Shown: piece after piece, positions 1 to 7,357 of the stretch
How positions within the stretch are numbered: the stretch's first letter is position 1
How the letters are laid out: each line of letters opens with the position of its first letter
Assembly (NCBI GenBank): GCA_022563595.1
Contig: JADFNB010000020.1
Location: 1 to 59,116 of the forward strand
Direction: 5' to 3'
DNA: 59,116 nt
Source of the DNA: Gemmatimonadota bacterium
GTDB taxonomy: Bacteria; Gemmatimonadota; Gemmatimonadetes; Gemmatimonadales; GWC2-71-9
Program-made: the position numbers and the translations under genes
The notes under the pieces: generated by a model
Seen by the model: only the letters and a program-made list of their open reading frames with translations
Database searches by the model: none
What the model was told of the DNA's origin: nothing

Positions 1-664
1 GGTCCCCGGGCGGGAAGGCCAGCGCCGGCCACTCCTGCGATCCGAGAAAGGCGATCGCCAGGTCGCGTCCGTCTTGCAGGACCAGGATGCGGCGGTTGAG
101 CGAGGAATTGAATCCTCGCGCGTTCACGTTGAAGTCGTTGATCCCGCTTTGCACGATGTCCACGCCCGGCACGTTCGCCAGCGCGAGCGGCATCTGGCCC
201 GTGATCGAGATATCGCGAATCTCGTCGCGCGGGATGACCGACACCGCCGCCGGCGCCTCGACCACGCGCTCGGGAGCACGGGATGCGCCTTCCACGATAA
301 TCTCACCAAGCATCATGGGAGCCGATTCCAGAGTGACGTCCACGGTGGTCCGGGCGTTCGCGGTCACGGTGGCCGGCGATTCCACCGGCGCGTACCCCAA
401 GCGCCGGAAGAGAACCGTCTGCGGGCCGGCCGGGACCCGCAGAAGGGTGTACCGGCCATCGATTCCGCTCGAAGTGGCGATCCCGGTGCCCGCGACGGAC
501 ACCAGCACGCTGGACAGCGGGCCGCCATCGGATCGGGTGACTTGGCCCTCGATCGTCCCGAAGGCCTGAGCCGTTGCCGGGCTCACACCCAACCCACCCG
601 CGACGACCAGCGTGACCGCCAGGGCGACGAACGTCCGGAGTGACTGCGATCGTTGGTGTGTCAT
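1..664 (-). CDS. TonB-dependent receptor, N-terminal part (runs off window)
   Basis: Reading the minus strand from ATG at 664 gives 221 residues with no stop before the window edge. Residues 1-34 form a signal peptide ending in ATAQA. Residues 37-113 form a carboxypeptidase-like regulatory beta-sandwich (GTIEGQVTRSDGGPLSSVLV, then IDGRYTLLRVPAG). A TonB plug domain begins near residue 133 (VVEAPAAVSVIPRDEI, LANVPGVDIVQSG, LVLQDGRD). The protein should be an outer-membrane beta-barrel importing a large substrate with TonB energy; the substrate cannot be told from this part. A GGAGACGGG ribosome-binding site lies just before the start. The barrel is outside the window. Confidence 0.88.
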   Translation of the reverse strand, partial: MTHQRSQSLRTFVALAVTLVVAGGLGVSPATAQAFGTIEGQVTRSDGGPLSSVLVSVAGTGIATSSGIDGRYTLLRVPAGPQTVLFRRLGYAPVESPATVTANARTTVDVTLESAPMMLGEIIVEGASRAPERVVEAPAAVSVIPRDEIRDISITGQMPLALANVPGVDIVQSGINDFNVNARGFNSSLNRRILVLQDGRDLAIAFLGSQEWPALAFPPGD

Positions 665-727
665 GAGTATTCCCGTCTCCTGCGTTGGTCGGGTGACAGA
701 TCGGTTCAGACCGGGCGGAATATGTAG

Positions 728-937
728 CCCGGGACGGGAATTGGCGAGCCCGGACGGCCGCCCCTCGCGCAACTCCTGTTCGGGCGGCATGTCAGGGTCG
801 ATCGGGAGACGGGCGGACTCGAACCGGTGGTCCCCGGACAGCGTTTCGTGATGCTGCGGAATCAGGGTGGAGCCAACAGTGGTGTGACGGTAGTCGTGAA
901 CTGGTTCACGGAGTTGCGGGAACGGCTCGGGCAGTGA
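728..937 (+). pseudogene. C-terminal remnant of a kinase/propeller-type protein
   Basis: The frame is open from 728 (after TAG at 725) to TGA at 935-937 and has no good start. The translation includes VVPGQRFVMLRNQGGANSGV and ends NWFTELRERLGQ. I recognise this as the usual end of long Ser/Thr kinases with C-terminal TolB/WD40 repeats in Gemmatimonadota-type genomes; that identification is from memory of the family. The kinase domain and most of the propeller are absent, so this looks like the tail left by a deletion. It belongs to a different gene from the intact kinase at 49413. Confidence 0.55.
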
Positions 938-995
938 GAGTGCAGAATGCAGAACGTGGGGTGCGGGGAAGCGCTAATTCTGCATGCTGCACTCT
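937..995. repeat. 18-bp inverted repeat
   Basis: Positions 937-954 and 978-995 are reverse complements with one mismatch (core GTGCAGnATGCAGAA) around a 23-base loop. It sits just after the stop of the broken kinase tail and before the promoter of the next remnant. It could act as a terminator hairpin, but no T-run follows. The TGCAGAATGCAGA wording also looks like a simple intergenic minisatellite. Confidence 0.6.
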
Positions 996-1008
996 GCCTT
1001 CACTATTC

Positions 1009-1014
1009 TATAAT
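1009..1014 (+). promoter_or_regulatory. TATAAT -10 box before the MaoC remnant
   Basis: A perfect TATAAT lies 11 bases before the ATG at 1026. No convincing -35 is seen at 17 bases; the inverted repeat occupies that place. No Shine-Dalgarno lies before the ATG, so the transcript would be leaderless or nearly so. Confidence 0.4.
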
Positions 1015-1025
1015 CTTAACGTCTC

Positions 1026-1153
1026 ATGACCGCACTGGACATCGCTGTCGGTGCCAAAGCGTCCCGCTCACTGACGATCACCGCTGACCACGTCAAGCAG
1101 TTCACCGAGATCACCGGCGACTACAATCCGCTGCATTTCGACGCACGCTTCGC
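1026..1153 (+). pseudogene. MaoC-like dehydratase, N-terminal fragment
   Basis: The first 43 residues (KASRSLTITADHVKQFTEIT then GDYNPLHFDARFA) match the start of MaoC/hot-dog enoyl-CoA hydratases. They include the D-x-N-P-L-H segment that holds the catalytic Asp and His in this family. After about 1153 the similarity stops; the next bases encode a different protein in another frame. A full MaoC protein has about 140-160 residues, so roughly 100 residues are gone. The promoter and start codon survive, so a short out-of-frame product of 144 residues could still be made, but it would not be a functional hydratase. Confidence 0.65.
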
Positions 1154-1468
1154 GTCCCCCACCCGCCCGACGACAACGAGCGCCGCCAGATTGAGCGGTT
1201 CATCTCTGATGTCCCGTTTCCCGAGCGCCTACCGGCCTTTCGCGCGCTGCGTGCGGACGCCTTGGGGTATCTCTGGGTCGGGCGCTTTCGCCGACCGGGC
1301 GAGTCGCAGCCGGAGTGGTTGGTCTTTGAACCTGAGGGTCGATGGTTGGGAACCGTTGAGACACCGCCCGGCGTTCGCGTCACGGAGATCGGCGCCGAGT
1401 ATGTGCTCGGTATCGACCGGGACGAACTCGACATCGAGCGGGTGCTGCTATACGAGCTAGCACGCTGA
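1154..1468 (+). pseudogene. C-terminal fragment of a six-bladed propeller-like protein
   Basis: In the frame ending at TGA 1466-1468, about 100 residues read as a coherent protein: ERRQIERFISDVPFPERLPA, LGYLWVGRFRRPGE, LVFEPEGRWLGTVETPPGVR, EIGAEYVLGIDRDELDIERV. The pattern W.V.D..G..LG.V..P......I...Y..G...D.L..E.V is typical of the last blades of 6-bladed beta-propeller proteins common in this type of genome. There is no start codon or upstream domain. It is joined directly to the MaoC fragment, in a different frame, so one deletion probably removed the end of one gene and the start of the other. Confidence 0.6.
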
Positions 1469-1651
1469 TGGTGACGGCTGGCTCATGCACGCTCGCGTTC
1501 TCAGCCTTGGCCCGCTGAGCGAAGCAAATCGCCGACGCGGAAGAGCAGATTCCTGGCAAGGGAACGCAGTCCTCGCGCCACTCCCACTCTGGCTGCATCT
1601 TACAGCCTCGATCAACAGTCCGCGGATACGAAAACGAAAGCGAGAGTTCAG

Positions 1652-3184
1652 ATGACTCCACTGTACCGGCATGCGTTGGCAACACTTGCCCTCTTGACCG
1701 CGACATCATTGTCGGCCCAAACCCCTCGGCTGGGCACAATCACCTTCCTGACCTCCGGCCCGCCGGCAGCGCAGGAACACTTCATCCGCGGCGTGCTGTT
1801 GCTGCACAGCTTCGAGTATGCACGGGCCGCGCAGGCGTTCCGCGCGGCGCAGCAGTCCGCACCCGGGTTCGCCATGGCGTACTGGGGTGAGGCGATGACG
1901 TACAACCATCCCATCTGGAACCAGCGCGATCGTGACGCCGCGATGGCGGCGCTCGAGCGGCTCGCACCCACACGCGAAACGCGGCTCGCTAAGGCGGCTA
2001 CCGAGCGGGAGCGGGCGTTTCTCGCGGCCGTCGAGATCCTCTACCAAGACGGGCCCAAGCCGCAGCGGGACACCGCGTACGCCCAGGCGATGGAACAACT
2101 GGCGGCGCGGTTTGCGGATGACGCCGAGGCGCAGGCGTTCTACGCGCTCTCGCTCCTCGGTCTCAGCTCCGGCGTACGGGTCGTTCCGACATACATGCGC
2201 GCCGCGGCTATCGCTGAACAGATCGCCGCTGCCCACCCCAACCATCCCGGCGCCGTTCACTACATGATCCATGCCTATGACGATCCGGTCAACGCGCCGC
2301 TCGGCCTGCGAGCCGCACGGGCGTATTCCACGATCGCGCCGGACGCGGCGCACGCCCAGCACATGACCACACACATCTTCAGTGCGATGGGTATGTGGGA
2401 CGAGGTGGTCTCCCAGAATACGATCGCGGCGGACCTGACGTGGTGGGGACCGGGACACTACACCTTGTGGCTGGGATACGGGTTGCTCCAGCGCGGCCAG
2501 CCCGGAGCCGCACTGAGGCACCTGGAGCGCGCCCGAGAGAACCTTGCGCGCCGGACGAACCCGGGAACTCTGTCGTACTTCACCCTCATGCGTGCGCACC
2601 AGGTGGTGAGCGGAGACCGGTGGAACGATGCTGCCCTCGAGTGGAACATCGATCTCGCCGGCGTCGGGCCGGTCGCTCGCGCGGCGGATGCGTTCGCCCA
2701 AGCCGTGGCTGCGCTGGAACGTGGTGACCGCACCCGCGCCGCTGAGGAACTCGCGCGGTTGGCTGCGGTGGAGGCGAATCGCTCGCGGGCACCCGACGTG
2801 CTCGAGCGGGAACTGCGTGCCTTGCTCGCGCTCGAGGAAGGCCGCACGGAGGCGGCGCTCGACCTGTTGCGGGAAGCAACCAGGATCGAGGACGGAATGC
2901 CGGTCGAGTTCGGCCCGCCCGACGTGGTGAAGCCGTCGCACGAGCTGTTGGGCGAGGTCCTGCTCCGGCTCCACCGCGCGGAGGAAGCGCAACGCCAGTT
3001 CGAGCAGGCGTTGGCACTGGCACCGAACCGCGCATTGTCGCTGTTGGGTCTCGGCCGGGCGGCGCTGGCTGCGGGAGACCGCGAGACGGCCGCACGTGCC
3101 TATGGGACCCTGCGTGAGATCTGGCACGACGCCGAGCACGGGCTCGCCGGCCTCGAGGAAGCCCGTCAGTTCGTCACCCGCTGA
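1652..3184 (+). CDS. Secreted TPR-repeat protein
   Basis: 510 residues. Residues 1-22 are a signal peptide (LATLALLTATSLSAQ), so the protein is exported, probably to the periplasm. Helical TPR-like repeats follow. Landmarks are the family motif YWGEAMTYNHPIW (77-89), a His-rich stretch (HPNHPGAVHYMIHAYD, 195-210) and HAQHMTTHIF (234-243). A further TPR pair lies near the end (AEEAQRQFEQALALAPNRA). The family is widespread but has no known enzymatic role; the conserved His and Trp could bind a metal or ligand, which is inference. The next gene starts 3 bases downstream, so the two are probably co-transcribed. Confidence 0.85.
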   Translation: MTPLYRHALATLALLTATSLSAQTPRLGTITFLTSGPPAAQEHFIRGVLLLHSFEYARAAQAFRAAQQSAPGFAMAYWGEAMTYNHPIWNQRDRDAAMAALERLAPTRETRLAKAATERERAFLAAVEILYQDGPKPQRDTAYAQAMEQLAARFADDAEAQAFYALSLLGLSSGVRVVPTYMRAAAIAEQIAAAHPNHPGAVHYMIHAYDDPVNAPLGLRAARAYSTIAPDAAHAQHMTTHIFSAMGMWDEVVSQNTIAADLTWWGPGHYTLWLGYGLLQRGQPGAALRHLERARENLARRTNPGTLSYFTLMRAHQVVSGDRWNDAALEWNIDLAGVGPVARAADAFAQAVAALERGDRTRAAEELARLAAVEANRSRAPDVLERELRALLALEEGRTEAALDLLREATRIEDGMPVEFGPPDVVKPSHELLGEVLLRLHRAEEAQRQFEQALALAPNRALSLLGLGRAALAAGDRETAARAYGTLREIWHDAEHGLAGLEEARQFVTR

Positions 3185-3187
3185 CGG

Positions 3188-3931
3188 GTGGGCACGTTGG
3201 GATTCCATCTCGTAGTCTTCGCCGTCGGTCTCGTGGCCGGATTCCTCAACGTCATGGCGGGCGGCGGCTCGCTCATCACGCTGCCCGTCCTGCTCTTTCT
3301 TGGCCTGCCCGTAGCCGTCGCCAACGGCACGAACCGCATCGCCATTCTGGTGCAGAACGTCGCGGCGGTGACGAGCTTCCGGCGGCAGGGATATGCGGAA
3401 TTCCGCATCGGACTGCCGTTCGCGCTGACGACCGTGCCGGGCGCCGTCGCCGGCGCTCTGGTGGCGATCCGGGTGGCGGAGGGAACGTTCCGGGTGATCC
3501 TGGCAGGCGTGATGGTGCTGGCGGTTGTCGGATTGCTGTTCCCGGCACGTCGCAGCGGCGGCGTTGCGGGGCCCACACCGCGCGCCCGCGCCGTCGCCTT
3601 CCTCTCGTTCTTCGCGATCGGGTTCTACGGCGGATTCATTCAGGCTGGGGTCGGATTCCTGCTCATGCTCGTCCTCCACCAGCTGCTTAGGATCGACCTC
3701 GTACGGGTGAACATGCACAAGGTGTTCGTCGTCTTGGTGTTCAGCCTCCCGGCGCTGGCGGTCTTCGTCGTCACCGGCAACGTCGACTGGCGCACAGGGG
3801 CGGTGCTGGCCACGGGCAACGCGATGGGCGCGGTGGTAGCAACGCGGGTTTCGGTAAAGGGAGGCGAGCGACCCATCCGCATCGTTGTGGCGGTGGCCCT
3901 GTTGTTGATGGCCGTGCGGTTGGTGTGGTGA
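3188..3931 (+). CDS. Sulfite exporter TauE/SafE family membrane protein
   Basis: 247 residues with a GTG start placed 3 bases after the preceding stop. It has about eight hydrophobic segments. The TauE/SafE signatures are G-F-L-N-V-M-A-G-G-G-S-L near residue 20 (the first half-repeat glycine motif), VANGTNRIAILVQN, and GFYGGFIQAGVGFLLML in the second half. These inner-membrane proteins export sulfite, sulfoacetate or related small organosulfur anions. Nothing nearby names the substrate. It converges on the OsmC gene. Confidence 0.88.
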   Translation: MGTLGFHLVVFAVGLVAGFLNVMAGGGSLITLPVLLFLGLPVAVANGTNRIAILVQNVAAVTSFRRQGYAEFRIGLPFALTTVPGAVAGALVAIRVAEGTFRVILAGVMVLAVVGLLFPARRSGGVAGPTPRARAVAFLSFFAIGFYGGFIQAGVGFLLMLVLHQLLRIDLVRVNMHKVFVVLVFSLPALAVFVVTGNVDWRTGAVLATGNAMGAVVATRVSVKGGERPIRIVVAVALLLMAVRLVW

Positions 3932-3957
3932 GGGTGAAAGGCAAAATGCTGGGTTCG

Positions 3958-4416
3958 CTAGCCGATTCCCGCCAGACTGGCGTCGAACTGTGGGGCGACG
4001 TTCACCGCTACATCGATCCCGTGCCGCACACTCTCCGTAACGATGCAGAAATCCTCGAACAGCTCGAGGCACCGGCTGATCCGGTCCCGCACCTCGGGCG
4101 GAAACTCCGGTGCGAGTTCGACCCTGATCCCGCCTATGCGCCAGCGGCCGGCGTCGTTCCGGACCAATGTCCCGGTGACCTTCGTCTCCATGTTGGTGAC
4201 GTCTATCCTGGCCTTTTGGAAACAGAAGAGCAGGCTCGCGCTGAGGCAGTGGCCGATCGCCGCTGCCAGGATGCGTGTGGCGTTGGGACCGCGTCCCGCA
4301 CCGAGCGGCTCCGGTTCGTCGAGCAGCAGGTTCGGCAGGCTGGTATGGTCAAACGCGACGGAGAACTCGAACGCGTCCTCCTGCGTGAGCGTAGCGCTGA
4401 ATTGCTTTTCGTCCAT
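3958..4416 (-). CDS. OsmC-family peroxiredoxin-like protein
   Basis: 152 residues. The two conserved OsmC cysteines are present: Cys57 (LAAAIGHCLSASLL) and Cys124 (FEDFCIVTESVRHGIDV). In OsmC/Ohr proteins this pair reduces organic hydroperoxides in the cytoplasm. The DEPEPLGAGRGPNATRIL segment is typical of the OsmC subfamily rather than Ohr. The minus-strand leader carries a strong GGGGGGA ribosome-binding site 7 bases before ATG. It is a single gene, convergent with TauE/SafE. Confidence 0.88.
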   Translation of the reverse strand: MDEKQFSATLTQEDAFEFSVAFDHTSLPNLLLDEPEPLGAGRGPNATRILAAAIGHCLSASLLFCFQKARIDVTNMETKVTGTLVRNDAGRWRIGGIRVELAPEFPPEVRDRISRCLELFEDFCIVTESVRHGIDVAVNVAPQFDASLAGIG

Positions 4417-4569
4417 CGTGAATCCCCCCGACTGTTACGCTATGCGATAAGCCTGGCGAGGTGGCGGTGAAGTGGCGTTCAGGACATAGTGATGATGTCT
4501 TTAATGTCCTCCCGGGTACCGTCCGGCGCCAGATCCCGGAACCAGGGAACCGTCGGCCGCGGAATGTGC

Positions 4570-4575
4570 TATAAT
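4570..4575 (+). promoter_or_regulatory. Extended -10 promoter for the metal-uptake group
   Basis: TGcTATAAT (TG at 4567-4568, TATAAT at 4570-4575) ends 9 bases before the ATG at 4585. There is no clear -35, as expected for an extended -10 promoter. The start would be at or just before the initiation codon. Confidence 0.5.
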
Positions 4576-4584
4576 GGGTGTTCG

Positions 4585-4932
4585 ATGATCGCGATCAGGC
4601 ATTCCTCCCGGCTCGCCCGGGCCGTGACGCTCGCAGCGTCGCTGGTGTACGTCGCCTCCACGGAGGCGGATAGGGTGCTGCACCTGACCGGCGCCGCGGC
4701 CGGCGACAATGTGGCGATCGAGCAGACCCACGGCCCGGACTGCGGCCGGATCCATCCTGGCGTCGGGTGTCCGGCGTTCGGGGCCTACGGTCCTGCCGGC
4801 CACTCTCCGGTCATCGTTCGCGTTTCCCCAATACACCGTATGATTCAGGTGACCTTCCCCGCCATGGCCCCCCGGGGACCGCGGTTTATCGTGCCGTACC
4901 CCGTCCGCGGGCCGCCCTCCCACTCGGCGTAG
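4585..4932 (+). CDS. Small exported Cys/His-containing protein, unknown
   Basis: 115 residues; no family recognised. Residues 8-28 look like a signal peptide or membrane anchor (RLARAVTLAASLVYVASTEA). The mature part is Gly/Pro-rich with two cysteines (Cys53 and Cys62 in GPDCGRIHPGVGCPAFG) and scattered His (49, 57, 73, 84, 113). It has its own -10 box and lies 76 bases before a porin and a TroA/ZnuA-type binding protein. A role as a periplasmic metal-binding accessory is a reasonable guess from position and composition only. An upstream start at 4489 is in frame but would place the promoter inside the gene, so I prefer 4585. Confidence 0.5.
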   Translation: MIAIRHSSRLARAVTLAASLVYVASTEADRVLHLTGAAAGDNVAIEQTHGPDCGRIHPGVGCPAFGAYGPAGHSPVIVRVSPIHRMIQVTFPAMAPRGPRFIVPYPVRGPPSHSA

Positions 4933-5008
4933 ACAAAGCTACCGACATGATTCACGGTCCGCCGCCCTAGCGGTGGGTCGTTCCCCAGCTTGTGTCAGGA
5001 AGACCGCG

Positions 5009-6274
5009 ATGACACGTACCATCGTATTCGTATACGGGCTGCTCCTGGTGGGCGCGGCGTCCACTGCGGTGGGACAGACCCCGCAACAACGGTCCGATTC
5101 GTTGGAGGTGGAGCTACGCCGGCTGCACGCGCGGCTAGATTCGCTCCAGCGCATCCTAGAGCGGCTGCTGCGGGCCGGACGGGACACCGCCCGGGTCCAG
5201 GATGAGCTTGTGGCACTGCGCGCAGCGGCTGTCCTGGCGGCCGCGGAGGGCGACACATCCCGCCGCCGCGGTGCGCCGGAGCCGGAACAGTTCGTGGCGC
5301 AGACCCGGAACCTGAACCGGTTGAATCCCGAAATCAGCGTCACAGGCGATGTCCGAGTGCTCGGCAATCGGCCGGGACCACAGCGTGACAACGTCGATGT
5401 CCGGGAGTTCGAGTTCAGCTTCCAAGCGGTGCTCGATCCCTTCGCCAACACCAAGGTATTTCTCACGTTTGAGGACGGCGCAATCGACCTGGAGGAGGGC
5501 TACGTATACTGGACTGGGCTGCCGGGCCATCTCCGGCTCGATCTGGGCCGGTTCCGCCAGCAGGTGGGTGAGCTGAACCGCTGGCATTCGCATGCCCTGC
5601 CAGAATCAGAGTACCCGCTTGCCTACCGGGAGTACTTCGGCGAGGAGGGACTGGTAGGTGACGGGATCAGCCTGTTTTGGCTGGCGCCGACGGGCGGTGT
5701 GATCGGCACTCAGGAACTCACGCTCCAGGCCACACTGGGTAACAACGAGGTACTGTACGAGGACGGTAACCGTATATCGGTGCTGGGCCATCTCAACAAC
5801 TTCTGGTCGCTCGGGCCGTCGGCGTTTCTACAGATCGGGGGCACGGCCATCTATGGCGAGAATCCCGGCATAGGCCTGAAGACATCCGTCGTCGGGGCGG
5901 ACATCCGGTTCAGTTGGCAGCCGCCGGCACAGGCACAGTACCGATCGTTCACGCTCCGGGCGGAAGGGTATGCCGTGGACAAGGAGTTCGGCGGTGTCGG
6001 AGGGACGCGGTTCGGTGGCTTCGTTTCCGCCAAGTATCAGCTCGACCGCCGGTGGTTCCTTGGGGCCCGGTACGACTACGTGGAACCGCTCGACGGCGGC
6101 CCCCATCGTTGGGCGCTCGTCCCCCATCTCACCTGGTGGCAGAGCGAGTGGGCCTATCTCAGAGCCGAGTGGCAGCACCACGATCTGCCCGCGCCGACGG
6201 GACGCACGACCAACGACCGATTCCTGATCCAGGTGGTGTGGGCTATCGGTCCACACAAACACGAGACCTACTGA
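5009..6274 (+). CDS. Outer-membrane porin (phosphate-porin O/P-like), coiled-coil N-terminus
   Basis: 421 residues. A signal peptide (1-22, ending AVGQ) is followed by a heptad-rich helix (SLEVELRRLHARLDSLQRIL, to about residue 80), then amphipathic strands typical of a porin barrel: FEFSFQAVLDPFANTKVFLT, GYVYWTGLPGHLRLDLGRFR, FLGARYDYVEPL. It ends RFLIQVVWAIGPHKHETY. The region around ELNRWHSHALPESEYPL matches porins of the OprO/P fold. It overlaps the next gene by one base (TGATG), so it belongs with a metal-binding ABC protein and probably lets that metal or its chelate across the outer membrane. ATG 5009 follows an AGGA site; the upstream in-frame ATG lacks one. Confidence 0.8.
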   Translation: MTRTIVFVYGLLLVGAASTAVGQTPQQRSDSLEVELRRLHARLDSLQRILERLLRAGRDTARVQDELVALRAAAVLAAAEGDTSRRRGAPEPEQFVAQTRNLNRLNPEISVTGDVRVLGNRPGPQRDNVDVREFEFSFQAVLDPFANTKVFLTFEDGAIDLEEGYVYWTGLPGHLRLDLGRFRQQVGELNRWHSHALPESEYPLAYREYFGEEGLVGDGISLFWLAPTGGVIGTQELTLQATLGNNEVLYEDGNRISVLGHLNNFWSLGPSAFLQIGGTAIYGENPGIGLKTSVVGADIRFSWQPPAQAQYRSFTLRAEGYAVDKEFGGVGGTRFGGFVSAKYQLDRRWFLGARYDYVEPLDGGPHRWALVPHLTWWQSEWAYLRAEWQHHDLPAPTGRTTNDRFLIQVVWAIGPHKHETY

Positions 6275-7335
6275 TGATGAGAACGTTTGCCGCAATCGCG
6301 CTTGCCGGCCTGTGCGCGGCCGGACATCCCCCCGGGATGGGAGCCGTACAGCGTGCTGACACACGCGTCGTCACATCGCTCAGCACCTACGCCGCCATCG
6401 CACGCGAGATCGTGGGCGAGCGCGGAACCGTCGTCTCGATCGGCCGGGGGGACGAGAACCCGCACTACGTACAGCCGCGCCCGAGCTTCGCGCGTACGCT
6501 CCAGCAGGCGGACATGTTCGTGGCGACCGGACTCGACTTGGAGCTGTGGGTCCCCGCGCTCCTCGACCGCGCGAACAATTCCAAGGTGCGAGAGGGTAGT
6601 GCCGGGTACGTGACGGCGTACACAGGCATCGATCTGTTTGGCGTACCAGCCTCGGTGAGTCGCGCCCAGGGGGACATCCACGCCTTCGGGAACCCACACA
6701 TCTGGGCTGACCCGGTGAACGGAATCATCATCGGTCGCAACATTCTCACCGGACTAACGCGGGTCGCACCCCAGGACGCGGAGTACTTCCGTGAGCGATA
6801 CGCCGCTTGGCGAGATCGCGTATTGCGTGCCCTCGTGGGGGACACGCTGATCGAGTTGCTGGGTGCCGAGACCGTGTTCGACCTCGCTGTACAGCACAAG
6901 CTCTGGGGATTCCTGGGCAGCCAGAGCTACCAGGGGCGACCGCTCCGCGACCGCATTGGCGGCTGGTTGCGCGAGGGACTGGTGCTGCGCGGTCGGGAGA
7001 TGGTCTGCTACCACAAGGAGTGGGATTACTTTACTCGTCGGTTCGGGATTCAGTGTGTTGCTTTCGTCGAGCCGAAACCCGGCATCCCTCCGACGCCCAG
7101 ACATGTGGCCGCTCTGATACGGCAGATTCGCGCTGAAGGGCTGTCGGTGATCCTGACGTCGAACTTCTACAATCAGAACCAGGTCCGCACGATCGCGGCC
7201 CGCACCGGGGGGAGGGCGGTGATCGTGCCTGCCAACGCCGGTGGAGCGCCGGGCACGGAGAGCTACATCGATCTCGTCTCACACTGGGTACGCGAACTCG
7301 CCAACGCGTTCGGCTACGCATCCGAGCATCGTTGA
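6274..7335 (+). CDS. Metal ABC transporter substrate-binding protein (TroA/ZnuA-like)
   Basis: 353 residues with an N-terminal signal peptide (1-24). The cluster A-I fold is shown by VVTSLSTYAAIAREIVGER near the start. Likely metal ligands are His64 (DENPHYVQPRPS), His142 (GNPHIWADPVNG) and His247 (MVCYHKEWDYFTRRFGI). The usual fourth ligand, an Asp or Glu in the motif before the last helix, is replaced by SNFYNQ near residue 298, so the site may be three-coordinate or use another residue. It binds zinc, manganese or ferrous iron in the periplasm; the sequence does not decide which. It starts inside the porin stop codon. The frame is open far upstream, but that part is antisense-like and overlaps the porin. 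Confidence 0.85.
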   Translation: MMRTFAAIALAGLCAAGHPPGMGAVQRADTRVVTSLSTYAAIAREIVGERGTVVSIGRGDENPHYVQPRPSFARTLQQADMFVATGLDLELWVPALLDRANNSKVREGSAGYVTAYTGIDLFGVPASVSRAQGDIHAFGNPHIWADPVNGIIIGRNILTGLTRVAPQDAEYFRERYAAWRDRVLRALVGDTLIELLGAETVFDLAVQHKLWGFLGSQSYQGRPLRDRIGGWLREGLVLRGREMVCYHKEWDYFTRRFGIQCVAFVEPKPGIPPTPRHVAALIRQIRAEGLSVILTSNFYNQNQVRTIAARTGGRAVIVPANAGGAPGTESYIDLVSHWVRELANAFGYASEHR

Positions 7336-7357
7336 CGCCAACGCGGAGCGCCACGAC

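Noticed and set aside
810-836. tRNA T-arm-like word (GGTTCGAGTCC on the minus strand)
   Set aside because: No acceptor, D or anticodon arms can be folded around it; it is explained as codons of the kinase-tail remnant.
1706-4072. 788-residue minus-strand open frame
   Set aside because: It is antisense to the TPR and TauE/SafE genes, low-complexity (Arg/His/Gln/Asp-rich), and has no recognisable motif. Long antisense frames are common in GC-rich DNA.
5914-6273. Long N-terminal extension of the metal-binding protein
   Set aside because: It overlaps the porin in another frame. The signal peptide starts at 6274.
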